Under the pieces are notes generated by a model, which saw only the letters and a list, made by a program, of their open reading frames with translations, was not told the origin of the DNA and ran no database searches. This document shows, one piece after another, positions 1 to 7,491 of a stretch of 28,115 bases of DNA. How positions within the stretch are numbered: position 1 is the first letter of the stretch; each line of letters begins with the position of its first letter. Made by a program: the position numbers and the translations under genes. The stretch comes from Desulfovibrio sp. (lineage in GTDB: Bacteria > Desulfobacterota > Desulfovibrionia > Desulfovibrionales > Desulfovibrionaceae). The DNA is taken from NCBI RefSeq assembly GCF_019424165.1, contig NZ_JAHZAA010000033.1, positions 1 through 28,115 on the forward strand, written 5' to 3'.

Positions 1-183
1 CCTGTTCTTCAGGCCCTCACGCGGTTACTGCCCGCCAGTTACTTCAACACCTGTTTGCGGACGATTTTTCTGACAGGTGATGTGTGGGAAATCTTCGGTC
101 CGAGTCTGGCCTTTATGGGCCTGCTGGCTGCGGTGTTGCTGGGCCTGGTTTACAAAAATCTTGTAAAAAGGCTGGATGTGTAG
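1..183 (+). CDS. ABC-2 type transport permease, C-terminal end (partial)
   Basis: The window opens inside this gene: frame 1 is open from base 1 to a TAG at 181-183, giving the last 60 residues. They contain the LLPASYFNTCLRTIF segment and a final hydrophobic helix (about residues 34-51 of the visible part) followed by a short basic tail. This is the usual end of YbhS/YhhJ-type ABC-2 permeases, the membrane half of exporters for drugs or other hydrophobic compounds. The next gene is a second permease of the same type and overlaps its end by a few bases, which matches the ybhF-ybhS-ybhR order in which two permeases share one ATPase. The ATPase and a membrane-fusion protein would be expected to the left, outside the window. 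Confidence 0.8.
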   Translation, partial: PVLQALTRLLPASYFNTCLRTIFLTGDVWEIFGPSLAFMGLLAAVLLGLVYKNLVKRLDV

Positions 184-1393
184 GATGGCGCGGCGCTTCA
201 CAGGCTTTCATGCAGCCAGAAAAATGGCGGCAGGGGGCATGTCCCGGCTGAGCGCATTTTTTCCGCGTCTTGACTGGCGGCGTATGGCGATCATCGTGCG
301 CAAGGAACTGCTGGTGCTTTTGTGCAACCGCATTTCGCGCTTTCTTATTGTCGTGCCGCCGCTCATGCAGATCGTCATTTTTGGCTGGGCCGCCACAATG
401 GAGGTACGCAATGTGGATGTGGCCGTGCTCAATTATGACAGCGGCCGCTGGAGCCGTGATATCATACACTCCATAGAAGGCTCGCCCACGTTTCGGCGCA
501 TTGCGCATATAGAGGGGCAGGGGCAGATTCGCCCCACGCTGGAGCAGCAGAAAGCCCTTTTTGTACTGGTTTTTGACGAAGAGTTCTCGCGCCGTATCGA
601 TAAGGGCGAGCCGGCGGAGGCACAGGTCATTCTGGACGGGCGGCGGTCCAATGCGGCACAGATCGCCGCCTATTATCTGGAGCGCATGACGGCACAGGTG
701 GCGGCGGCGACGCCACGCGCGCAGGCAGCGCAAAATATGGCTGCTGAAGTCCCGCAACTGGATATACGCATGCGCTGCTGGTTCAACCCCAATCTTGAGT
801 TTCAGTGGTTTTTTCTGCCCAACCTTATAGGTATGCTGAGTTTCATGCTGGGGCTGGTCGTCACAGGGCTTTCCGTAGCGCGGGAGCGCGAGGTGGGAAC
901 TTTCGACCAGTTGCTGGTTTCTCCCGCCATACCTACGGAAATTGCCCTGGCAAAACTGGTGCCGGGCTGTCTTGTGGGCATGGTGCACGGAACCATATTC
1001 CTGCTTATTTCCGTACTGGGCTTCGGTGTGCCGTTCACGGGTTCCGTGCTGCTGCTCTATGCGGCAATGCTTGTATTTGCGGCAGCTTCGGGCGGGGTAG
1101 GGCTTATGGTGTCTTCCCTTTCAGCCACGCAGCAGCAGGCATTTCTTGGCGCATTTACTGTGGGGGTTCCCTGTATTCTCATTTCCGGCGCGGTCACCCC
1201 TGTCATGAATATGCCGGTTTTTTTGCAACACGCCAGCCAGTTGAATCCATTGCGGCATTTTACAACCATCACGCAGGGTGTTTTTCTGAAAGATATTACG
1301 GTGGCCGCCGCCGCGGTAAGTTTGGGCAAGATTACCTGTATCAGCATTGTTACCGTTGCCGTGGCGGTATGGATGTTCAGGCGCAAGGCGTAG
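176..1393 (+). CDS. ABC-2 type transport permease (YbhR/YhhJ-like)
   Basis: Integral membrane subunit of an ABC exporter, up to 405 residues. The architecture is typical: one N-terminal membrane helix (about 50-75), a large extracytoplasmic region (about 75-215) and five or six C-terminal helices. The AREREVGTFDQLLVSP motif after the second helix is the conserved cytoplasmic coupling region of this family, and NPLRHF before the last helix is also typical. It overlaps the upstream permease by 8 bases if translation begins at 176. Alternative starts are ATG 185 and ATG 239 (MSRLSAFF); none has a convincing ribosome site, so the first 20 residues are uncertain. Substrate unknown; family members export drugs, dyes or lipid-like molecules. 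A strong terminator follows at 1489. Confidence 0.88.
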   Translation: MCRMARRFTGFHAARKMAAGGMSRLSAFFPRLDWRRMAIIVRKELLVLLCNRISRFLIVVPPLMQIVIFGWAATMEVRNVDVAVLNYDSGRWSRDIIHSIEGSPTFRRIAHIEGQGQIRPTLEQQKALFVLVFDEEFSRRIDKGEPAEAQVILDGRRSNAAQIAAYYLERMTAQVAAATPRAQAAQNMAAEVPQLDIRMRCWFNPNLEFQWFFLPNLIGMLSFMLGLVVTGLSVAREREVGTFDQLLVSPAIPTEIALAKLVPGCLVGMVHGTIFLLISVLGFGVPFTGSVLLLYAAMLVFAAASGGVGLMVSSLSATQQQAFLGAFTVGVPCILISGAVTPVMNMPVFLQHASQLNPLRHFTTITQGVFLKDITVAAAAVSLGKITCISIVTVAVAVWMFRRKA

Positions 1394-1488
1394 GGCGTTA
1401 GGAACGCCGTTAATCCGCACGTTAGCAAAGCGCCATCAACATCCTGCAAGGACTTGCCTCGACGTTTGGCAGCATGCTGCAAATGATG

Positions 1489-1539
1489 CAGCCTCAGCCG
1501 TAACCCTTCTGCAAGGGACGGCTGAGGCTGTGTGTTTTT
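1489..1539 (+). terminator. Rho-independent terminator after the ABC permease pair
   Basis: A perfect 13-bp inverted repeat (1489-1501 with 1518-1530) encloses a smaller ccctt/aaggg stem (1504-1508 with 1513-1517) and is followed by a T-rich run at 1531-1539. The T-run lies only on the plus-strand side, so it ends the plus-strand permease transcript. It lies before the end of the convergent channel gene. Confidence 0.88.
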
Positions 1540-1582
1540 GTGGTGATGCGTCTGGCCCGCTCCGGAGTCTTGGGGCCCGTTT

Positions 1583-2371
1583 TTAACCCTGTGGGGGCCT
1601 GTCGGCAGTCTGGGGGTGCTCCCCTCCGGATTGCGGCACTGCCTGCGGCTTGTTCTGGGCAATGGGGACGCTGTGCGGGGCAATACCGGTCTGGCTGCCG
1701 TCAGGCGCGGGGTGGGGCGCGCGCTGCACCCTGCCGACGATGGTGGCAATGACCACGATGGAATAGACGTAGGCGATAAAACCCACGAGCACTGCGGCAT
1801 TTTTGGCTATCCAGGTATTGGGGGTAATGTCGCCGTAGCCGATGGTCAAGATGGTGACATAGCTGAAGTAAAAGAGATTATTGATGGCGTTTTCACCATC
1901 GCCCAGACCGTTGAAAGAGCCGGGATGGGCAAATTCAATGGCAAGAAAAAGATAAAATCCGCAGTAACCAATGAGCATAAGGCCACAGACCGCTGCATAG
2001 ACAATGCGGGTTGTGACCATGTGCGCCTTGTATATCTGCCTGAAAACCTCAAGCATGATGCTGCCGAAAAAACAGATATAGAGCAGCAGCATTTCAGTCA
2101 GAAAATTGCTGACAAAAAAGATGTTCAGCGCCCGGCAGATGAGCAGCAGCACGCCAAAAAGCACCACGAGCCATATGACACGCCGCTTGAACTCAAAAAT
2201 TACCAATCCCGCCAGTAACTGGAACGGCAGGTAAATGGACTGGGCCACTCCGCCATAGATATTGTTGGGAAAGAAAATATTGCACACAAAAACGCAGAGC
2301 AACGAAGCCATCAGCAGTTCAAAACGGTGGACATAAAGCCTGGAGCGTAGAGAATTCAGTTTTTGCAGCAT
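1583..2371 (-). CDS. Potassium-channel-family membrane protein
   Basis: A 262-residue ion channel subunit. The pore signature TIGYGD is at residues 176-181, between a helix at about 123-145 and a last helix at about 188-212. This is the Ion_trans_2 arrangement that makes K+-selective tetrameric pores. Three or four hydrophobic segments precede it (about 18-34, 44-60, 66-86, 92-110). There is no arginine-rich S4 helix, so voltage gating is unlikely. The last 50 residues are a Pro/Gln/Gly-rich, probably disordered cytoplasmic tail without a visible RCK/TrkA-N domain. I chose ATG 2371, which has TGAGGGG just upstream, over GTG 2383, which lacks one. It is divergent from the secreted protein at 2512 and convergent with the ABC permease. 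Confidence 0.85.
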   Translation of the reverse strand: MLQKLNSLRSRLYVHRFELLMASLLCVFVCNIFFPNNIYGGVAQSIYLPFQLLAGLVIFEFKRRVIWLVVLFGVLLLICRALNIFFVSNFLTEMLLLYICFFGSIMLEVFRQIYKAHMVTTRIVYAAVCGLMLIGYCGFYLFLAIEFAHPGSFNGLGDGENAINNLFYFSYVTILTIGYGDITPNTWIAKNAAVLVGFIAYVYSIVVIATIVGRVQRAPHPAPDGSQTGIAPHSVPIAQNKPQAVPQSGGEHPQTADRPPQG

Positions 2372-2511
2372 GGCACCCCTCACTGGAGGCAGATACTACA
2401 AATATTGTTCGTGGCGGGCAAGGGCCTGAGGGGCTTTATGTGGACATGGCGGCGCATGAACCGTAGACTATTGCCAGTTGTCAGTTTTTACGGAAAATAA
2501 TGGAGAATGCC

Positions 2512-3009
2512 ATGCCCCGTTTTCGCCGCCTTACAGTCACCGGAGCGCTGCTTTTTTTGCTGGCTCTGCTGGTTTTGCCGCCCTTGACGGGCAAAGCCCA
2601 GGCCGTACCCGTGACTACCAAATATTACAGTGTGGACCTGCCCGCAGACTGGGTAGTGGTTAACGGACCCGCCAAAGTGAAGGACGCCGTTCAGGTGCTG
2701 CTGGGGCAGAAGGACCATAAGGCTTCGGCCCTGATCATTGTGGGGCCTGCCAAAGCCGGAGAAGCCGAGGCGGCTGCCAGGGCCAATGCGCAAAGACTGG
2801 GCGGTGGCAAGCCTGTGCTGCGTCAGGGACAGTGGGAGTTCACTTTTGAACAGCAGGGGCTGAAAGGCTACAGTATTGTGCGCGAAGACGCCTCTTCCGG
2901 CGTGCTGCTCATGCTTGTGGTCAGTGGTGACCTTGGCATGGCCGACTTTGTGTATAAGATGCGGGGACCGTACAAGGCGCTTATGCCGTTGAAGCCGCGA
3001 TTGCCGTAA
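2512..3009 (+). CDS. Small secreted protein, paralogue of the broken gene at 20.8 kb
   Basis: A 165-residue protein of unknown function. Residues 1-31 are a classic signal peptide (basic start, long Leu/Ala core, AQA cleavage site), so the mature protein should be periplasmic. The mature part begins with TTKYYSVDLPADWVVVNGP. Such a YxVxLPxxW opening recurs in small Desulfovibrio-type exported proteins, and it is clearly shared with the gene at 20613-21011 (TKYFTVNTPEGWKVVMPP, VGP, GQ(W/Y)xFTF). A GGAG sits 6 bases before ATG 2512, which favours this start over ATG 2500. It appears monocistronic, with its own terminator at 3027. No catalytic motif or metal ligand set is evident. Confidence 0.8.
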   Translation: MPRFRRLTVTGALLFLLALLVLPPLTGKAQAVPVTTKYYSVDLPADWVVVNGPAKVKDAVQVLLGQKDHKASALIIVGPAKAGEAEAAARANAQRLGGGKPVLRQGQWEFTFEQQGLKGYSIVREDASSGVLLMLVVSGDLGMADFVYKMRGPYKALMPLKPRLP

Positions 3010-3026
3010 GGTGTTGTTACAAAAGC

Positions 3027-3065
3027 AAGCGCCCGGGAATACTTTGTGTATCCCGGGCGCTTTTT
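3027..3065 (+). terminator. Rho-independent terminator of the secreted-protein gene
   Basis: A perfect 12-bp GC-rich stem (3027-3038 with 3051-3062) and 12-base loop, followed by TTTTT ending at 3065, begins 18 bases after the stop codon. Confidence 0.93.
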
Positions 3066-3402
3066 GTTCTTGCCCTGTAAAAACGCTTTTTCGGGGCGTT
3101 CTGCCGAATACTTTAACGCGGCTGCCGTTTGCAGTCTCCGCAAGAGTGGAGACACAAATTTTTGCCGTAAAACAGGCGCTGGCGGGGTTTACCCGGCGTA
3201 AGTGCCTGTTTCACTATCAACTGCTCTGGATGTAGAGCAGTTCAATCTTGAAAAATCGGAACGCTCTGCGCGGATTTTTAAAAAATCCGCGCTGCGAAAC
3301 GGCTGCAAGGTGAACGTGCTTCGCCCCTTACGGCAAAGGACGTTACGGGCGACGACAGCCGCGTTGATTCGCCGTCAAGCAGCCATTTGAAGCGTTAACT
3401 CT
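3066..3402. other. Gene-free intergenic stretch with two hairpins
   Basis: No convincing coding frame on either strand. It contains a hairpin at 3221-3240 (ctgctct/agagcag, 6-base loop) and a 12-bp inverted repeat with a one-base centre at 3268-3292 (gcgcggattttt and its complement). The second could end transcription of the minus-strand flavoprotein cluster or be part of an interspersed repeat. Nothing else is recognisable. Confidence 0.5.
3268..3292. repeat. Near-perfect palindrome, possible bidirectional terminator or extragenic repeat
   Basis: Two 12-base arms (3268-3279 and 3281-3292) separated by one A. Each arm combines a GC block with a run of five T or A, so a transcript from either strand would form a GC stem with an A/U apex. 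It lies 110 bases beyond the stop of the minus-strand flavoprotein gene. Confidence 0.45.
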
Positions 3403-4026
3403 CTAACGGATAAAGTTGGTGGGCTCCCATGCTTCGGGCGTGGGGGGATTGATTCCGGCAGCCTTGCCTGCGGCAATACATTTTATGAGCCATGCCATAT
3501 TGTTGCCGAGGGTGCGCATGATTTGCAGCCCCTCTTTATCCTGCACGACTTCTTCCGCATTGTTGCCATGAACGGAGTTCCAGTACTGGGAGGATACGAG
3601 AGGCATGCGGGCAATGGTGAAATATTTGTTCAGCCTGTCAAAAGAGGCGCTGGCCCCGCCCCTGCGGCAGCTTACGACGGCGGCGGCAGGCTTGAAGGCA
3701 TACGGGGCGGATTTCATGTAAAATACACGATCCAGCAGGGCGCACAGGGTGGCATTGGGGCCGGCATAGTACACGGGTGAACCTACTACAACGCCGTCAG
3801 CAGCGCGCAACAGATCGATGGTTTCGTTGACCGGGTCGTCTTTAAAGACACAGTAGCCGGTTTCTTTACATTTTCCACAGGCTATACAGCCGCGTATGGC
3901 CTTGGAGCCAATCTGGATGATCTGGCTTTCAACGCCGTTCTGTTCCAGTTGCGCCGCCACGGTGGACAGCGCCGTGAAGGTACAGCCTTTGGGGTGCGGG
4001 CTGCCGTTGATAAGCAATACTTTCAT
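3403..4026 (-). CDS. Iron-sulfur flavoprotein / NADPH-dependent FMN reductase family
   Basis: A 207-residue flavodoxin-fold redox protein, probably cytoplasmic. The N-terminal LLINGSPHPKGCT is the phosphate-binding loop of the NADPH-dependent FMN reductase family, and VGSPVYYAGPNA is the second FMN-contacting loop. Between them are Cys47, 50, 53 and 59 (CX2CX2CX5C), the compact motif that binds a [4Fe-4S] cluster in archaeal/anaerobe Isf proteins. The likely role is electron transfer or O2/peroxide or quinone reduction; the substrate cannot be read from sequence. ATG 4026 has AAAGGAG at 6-base spacing, so an upstream in-frame extension to 4053 is rejected. It is the last gene of a minus-strand cluster, 19 bases after the WcbI gene. 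Confidence 0.85.
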   Translation of the reverse strand: MKVLLINGSPHPKGCTFTALSTVAAQLEQNGVESQIIQIGSKAIRGCIACGKCKETGYCVFKDDPVNETIDLLRAADGVVVGSPVYYAGPNATLCALLDRVFYMKSAPYAFKPAAAVVSCRRGGASASFDRLNKYFTIARMPLVSSQYWNSVHGNNAEEVVQDKEGLQIMRTLGNNMAWLIKCIAAGKAAGINPPTPEAWEPTNFIR

Positions 4027-4045
4027 AAAAACTCCTTTCTTGCGC

Positions 4046-4891
4046 TCAGGCATACGAATGCTGCCCGGGCGGCAGGTTTTCCAGAAATGTTACAAGGTCC
4101 GAAACATTATGGCTTCTGCACGCAAGGTAGCAGCCAGTGTACTGCGCGTGGGTGAGACTGGTGCGGTAGACAGGATAGCGCCTGTCAGCCGTGGCAAAGG
4201 GCAGCCTCAAAACAGATCCCACGACAGGATGGATGGGCAGCCAGAAGTCTTCAAGCGGATGCACATAGTCACGGCGCACATCCGGCGGCAGGTTCCCCAG
4301 GCCAAGCAGGCGCAACAGTCTGTCCGCCACATGAAAGAGCAGGGTGCGTCCGGGATGGTTCACAGTAATGAAAAGCTGTTCATCACGCCAGCGTTCGCGC
4401 AGCAACGCTGCGCAGTGTATGGGGCCTGCGGCCTGCTTTTCTTCTTCCCGCAGCAGGCTTTCTTCAGCTACGGCCGCCACATCTCCCATAAGGGCGGGGC
4501 CTGCCCGCAGGTAGATATTGAGCGCCTCCTGCGGGCTAAGGCCTTTTGCCAGCAAGGTTTCAAGCAGACTGTCGCCGAAATTGATGGACGGGGCATTGCT
4601 CCAGAAGGGCCAATATCCCTTGAAAAAAAGATTGGGGATTTCAATTGACTGGCAAGACCTGGGCAGGCGGGGCAATATCTGTTCTGTGGAGATATGCCCC
4701 CACTTGGGGGCCAGGGCCTGGTACAGAAAAAGGGAGCATTTTTCCAGGTCGCGCCCGTCAATATGCTCCCGTGTGTAGTTGACGTAGTGCCGGACGGCAA
4801 AGCGCCGCGCAAAGGCCGGAGAATTTTCCAGCAGAATTCGCAGCGCCTCGCCCTGGCAGTTGGCATGCAAAAGACAGAGGGCCTGTGCCAT
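4046..4891 (-). CDS. WcbI-family putative polysaccharide acetyltransferase
   Basis: A 281-residue protein beginning LCLLHANCQGEALRILLE, the N-terminal signature of the WcbI family. The founding member, from the Burkholderia capsule cluster, binds coenzyme A and is thought to acetylate or otherwise modify capsular sugar. No signal peptide or membrane helix is visible. Other family-like features are the SIEIPNLFFKGYWPFW and HPGRTLLFHVADRLL segments. There are no glycosyltransferase or capsule genes nearby: it sits between queD and a flavoprotein, so the capsule role is only a family-level transfer. ATG 4891 has no strong ribosome site, but the conserved motif begins at residue 6, so the start is well placed. 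Confidence 0.78.
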   Translation of the reverse strand: MAQALCLLHANCQGEALRILLENSPAFARRFAVRHYVNYTREHIDGRDLEKCSLFLYQALAPKWGHISTEQILPRLPRSCQSIEIPNLFFKGYWPFWSNAPSINFGDSLLETLLAKGLSPQEALNIYLRAGPALMGDVAAVAEESLLREEEKQAAGPIHCAALLRERWRDEQLFITVNHPGRTLLFHVADRLLRLLGLGNLPPDVRRDYVHPLEDFWLPIHPVVGSVLRLPFATADRRYPVYRTSLTHAQYTGCYLACRSHNVSDLVTFLENLPPGQHSYA

Positions 4892-4923
4892 AGCGATATT
4901 TTCTGCTGCCGGGGGCGGGCGGG

Positions 4924-5331
4924 TTAGCGCGTTTCCAGGTAGGTGGCGCTTTGCGCGCTTTTTTCCGACACGGTAACGCTGTGCAAGCGCACCAGCCGGG
5001 CCTGTGGATCTTCGTGTTCCGCCAGCAGCGCCTCCATGCCCTGCCAGATATGACGTGCAAGATTTTCTGACGAGGGATTGATGCGGTCAAAAGGCGGAGT
5101 TTCATTGAGCAGACGGTGATCCAGCGCATCCAGTACGGCTTTAAGCGTCTTTTTCAATATCTTGAAGTCCAGCAGCATTTCTGTCTGCGGGGCAAGGCGG
5201 TTGCCTTCAACCGTCAGTTCCACGGCAAAGTTGTGGCCGTGCATGCGCTCACACTTGCCTTCATAATGCCGCAGGGCATGCCCTGCGGAAAAGTCGTCGC
5301 GCACAGTAAGGCGCCAGAGTTTTTCAGACAT
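4924..5331 (-). CDS. queD: 6-carboxy-tetrahydropterin synthase (QueD)
   Basis: A 135-residue enzyme of the 6-pyruvoyl-tetrahydropterin synthase/QueD family. It makes 6-carboxy-5,6,7,8-tetrahydropterin from dihydroneopterin triphosphate in the queuosine/7-deazaguanine pathway. Zinc ligands His18, His31 and His33 (FSAGHAL and MHGHN) and catalytic Cys27 are present, as are the LDALDHRLLNE and PSSENLARHIW blocks that complete the active site. The C-X3-HGH spacing is that of QueD. ATG 5331 overlaps the TGA of the upstream small gene as TGATG, with no good separate ribosome site, so translation is probably coupled. No queC, queE or queF is in the window. Confidence 0.92.
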   Translation of the reverse strand: MSEKLWRLTVRDDFSAGHALRHYEGKCERMHGHNFAVELTVEGNRLAPQTEMLLDFKILKKTLKAVLDALDHRLLNETPPFDRINPSSENLARHIWQGMEALLAEHEDPQARLVRLHSVTVSEKSAQSATYLETR

Positions 5332-5498
5332 CAGGATAATATCCAGTAGACCACGAAGGCCGATAAAATGACGATAATAATGGCCAGCACGATGCGGGCG
5401 TTCTGGTTCCACTGAAAGTTGACGCTTTCTTCATCAAGGTCCGGGTCGCCTGTGGAGGGCGGCGTGAAGATGCGTTGCAGCCAGGAAAAAAAAGACAT
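5331..5498 (-). CDS. Small single-pass membrane protein coupled to queD
   Basis: A 55-residue ORF ending one base into the queD start (TGATG). Residues 1-34 are polar/acidic (PPSTGDPDLDEESVNFQW). Residues 35-54 are one strongly hydrophobic helix (RIVLAIIIVILSAFVVYWIL), leaving a one-residue tail. The layout suggests a tail-anchored protein with the N-terminal part in the cytoplasm. I do not recognise the family. The exact stop-start overlap, the clean helix and the ATG at 5498 argue that it is a real gene. The ribosome site is weak. It heads the four-gene minus-strand cluster and is divergent from the DUF1848 gene. Confidence 0.72.
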   Translation of the reverse strand: MSFFSWLQRIFTPPSTGDPDLDEESVNFQWNQNARIVLAIIIVILSAFVVYWILS

Positions 5499-5636
5499 GC
5501 AATACCAGTATGTTTGGGGTTTTATATCTGTAGGCTTGTTCTGCTGAGAATAGCAATTGCGTGGAATTTGTCAAAACAAGCCTGCGGTGCGGCAAGATGT
5601 GTTGACGGCCCTGCGCTGCCTTGCCAAACTGGCTGT

Positions 5637-6680
5637 ATGAAGTGGCCCAGAATTACTATCCACACGGCGAACGGCCCGATTTCGGCCATAGCCCCGGTTT
5701 TACTGGCGATAAGCCGCGCCACGGATATACCGGCTTTTTATATGCCCTGGTTTATGGAGCGCTTGCGGGCGGGCTACGCGCGCTGGGTCAATCCCTTTAA
5801 CGGGCGGCCGCAGTACGTGTCTTTCGCGCGGGCGCGGCTGGCTGTTTTCTGGAGTAAAAATCCTGCGCCGCTGCTCAAATATCTGCCTCAGATCAAGGAG
5901 CATGGCCTGACGGGCTACCTGCAATATACACTTAATAATTACGAAAACGAAGGCTGGGAACCCGGTTTGCCGCCATTGCGCGAGCGGGTGGAAACATTTC
6001 GTCATCTGGCGGACAGGCTCGGCCCGGAGCGCATGGTCTGGCGCTTTGATCCGCTGCTGCTGGCCGCGGCACACGGGTGCACCATACCTGCCCCGGCTGT
6101 TCTGCTGGACAGAATCGCCGCCCTGGCAAAAGCGCTGGCCGGGCATACGACCAAGCTCGTTTTCAGCTTTGCCGACATCGCCCCCTACCGTAAGGTGGAG
6201 GGCAATTTGCGACGAAACGGCATTGCCTGGCGTGATTTTACACCAGAAGAAATGCGGCAGACAGGCGCGGCCATAGCGGATATTTGTGCAAACTACGGTA
6301 TGCGGGCCGCCACATGCGGTGAAAAGATGGATCTTTCCGCTCAGGGAGTGGCGCACAACCGCTGTACCGACCCGGAGCTTGTGCTGCGCCTCGCCGGACG
6401 ACATCCGGACGTGCTTGACCTGCTGAAGCTCAGCGGCAGCGAACAGTTGCTGCTGCCTGGGGCTCCGGGGGCAACCGGGCGCTCTTACCCGCGTGATCCG
6501 GGCCAGCGCCCGGACTGCCTGTGTGTGCCGTGCAAAGACATTGGACAGTATAATACCTGTCCGCATGGTTGCGTTTATTGCTACGCCAACACTTCGGTCG
6601 CCGCGGCTCGCAGGAGTTTTCGGAAACATGTGGCCGCCGGGGAATCCATCCTGCCAACCCCGCCGGACAATGACCCATAA
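5637..6680 (+). CDS. DUF1848 family protein with C-terminal CX3CX2C iron-sulfur motif
   Basis: A 347-residue protein of the DUF1848 family, function unknown. The N-terminal ISRATDIPAFYMPWFMERL and the VFWSKNPAPLL, YTLNNYENEGWEPGLP and WRFDPLLL blocks are family hallmarks. The C-terminus has Cys294, 296 and 299 and then Cys308-X3-Cys312-X2-Cys315 (CPHGCVYC). That is the spacing of the radical-SAM cluster motif, which in ordinary radical SAM enzymes lies at the N-terminus; this resemblance is noted for the family. I start at ATG 5637 because the family begins close to the ATDIPAFY block. The longer frame from 5475 would overlap the divergent small gene, and its extra 54 residues look non-coding. 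It ends in a terminator at 6685. Confidence 0.83.
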   Translation: MKWPRITIHTANGPISAIAPVLLAISRATDIPAFYMPWFMERLRAGYARWVNPFNGRPQYVSFARARLAVFWSKNPAPLLKYLPQIKEHGLTGYLQYTLNNYENEGWEPGLPPLRERVETFRHLADRLGPERMVWRFDPLLLAAAHGCTIPAPAVLLDRIAALAKALAGHTTKLVFSFADIAPYRKVEGNLRRNGIAWRDFTPEEMRQTGAAIADICANYGMRAATCGEKMDLSAQGVAHNRCTDPELVLRLAGRHPDVLDLLKLSGSEQLLLPGAPGATGRSYPRDPGQRPDCLCVPCKDIGQYNTCPHGCVYCYANTSVAAARRSFRKHVAAGESILPTPPDNDP

Positions 6681-6684
6681 GCAG

Positions 6685-6727
6685 AAAAGCGGCTCCGCCC
6701 AGAGGCAGAACCGCTTTTGAATTTTTT
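6685..6727 (+). terminator. Terminator between the DUF1848 gene and livF
   Basis: An 8-bp stem aaaagcgg/ccgctttt (6685-6692 with 6711-6718) is followed by a T-rich run to 6727. The A-run before the stem gives a shorter U-tract on the other strand, so it may also serve the convergent livF transcript. Confidence 0.75.
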
Positions 6728-6786
6728 GCATCGCATGGCGTGTACCCCACGCCCGAAATACTTCAGACCGCCGGAACAGCGCCGCA

Positions 6787-7491
6787 CTACATACCAAGGT
6801 ATGCGGTGCGCACTTCTTCGCTTTGCAGCAGGTTGGCGGCGCTGTCGCTCATGACAATGCGGCCGTTTTCCATAACGTAGCCGCGATTGGCGATGCGCAG
6901 GGCCTGGTTGGCATTTTGCTCCACCAGAAAGACCGTGGTTCCTGTGGCATTGACCTTCTGAATGATGGAGAAGATCTGCTGAATGATAATGGGCGCAAGC
7001 CCCAGGGAGGGTTCATCCAGCAAAAGCAGCTTGGGGCGGCCCATGAGGGCGCGGCTGATGGCGAGCATCTGCTGTTCCCCGCCGGAGAGGGTTCCCCCTG
7101 CCTGCTTGCGGCGTTCGGCCAGGATGGGGAAGAGGCTGAACACATAGTCCAGGTCTTCCTTGACGGCTTCCTTGTCCTGTCGCAAAAAAGCGCCCAGATC
7201 CAGATTTTCGCGCACGCTCAGATCCGGAAAGATCAGGCGCCCTTCAGGAACCTGAGAAATGCCGAGCGAAACGATCTCATGGGGGGGCAATTGATGTATC
7301 GGTTTGCCATACCAGAGAATTTCTCCCTGCCGTGGGCGGTTGATACCACAAACGGTCATGAGCGTGGTGGACTTGCCCGCGCCGTTGGCCCCGATCAGGG
7401 TGACAATATCACCTTCGTCAACCTTGAGGGAAATGTCCCGCAGGGCCTGAATATTGCCGTAAAAGGTATCTACATTACGCAGCTCAAGCAT
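6787..7491 (-). CDS. livF: Branched-chain amino acid ABC transporter ATPase LivF
   Basis: A 234-residue ABC ATPase, the second nucleotide-binding subunit of a Liv high-affinity Leu/Ile/Val importer. Walker A is GANGAGKST (residues about 36-44), the signature is LSGGEQQ, Walker B is LLLLDEPSLGLAP, and the H-loop position reads FLVEQN, which is normal for LivF. The opening LELRNVDTFYGNIQAL is a LivF hallmark. ATG 7491 has GGGAG about 6 bases upstream and overlaps the LivG stop by 8 bases, so the longer frame to 7656 is not used. It is the last gene of livKHMGF. Confidence 0.95.
   Translation of the reverse strand: MLELRNVDTFYGNIQALRDISLKVDEGDIVTLIGANGAGKSTTLMTVCGINRPRQGEILWYGKPIHQLPPHEIVSLGISQVPEGRLIFPDLSVRENLDLGAFLRQDKEAVKEDLDYVFSLFPILAERRKQAGGTLSGGEQQMLAISRALMGRPKLLLLDEPSLGLAPIIIQQIFSIIQKVNATGTTVFLVEQNANQALRIANRGYVMENGRIVMSDSAANLLQSEEVRTAYLGM

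Noticed and set aside
5700..6797. A 365-residue open frame on the minus strand
   Set aside because: It is the complement of the DUF1848 gene, whose conserved blocks and cysteine motif are in the plus frame.
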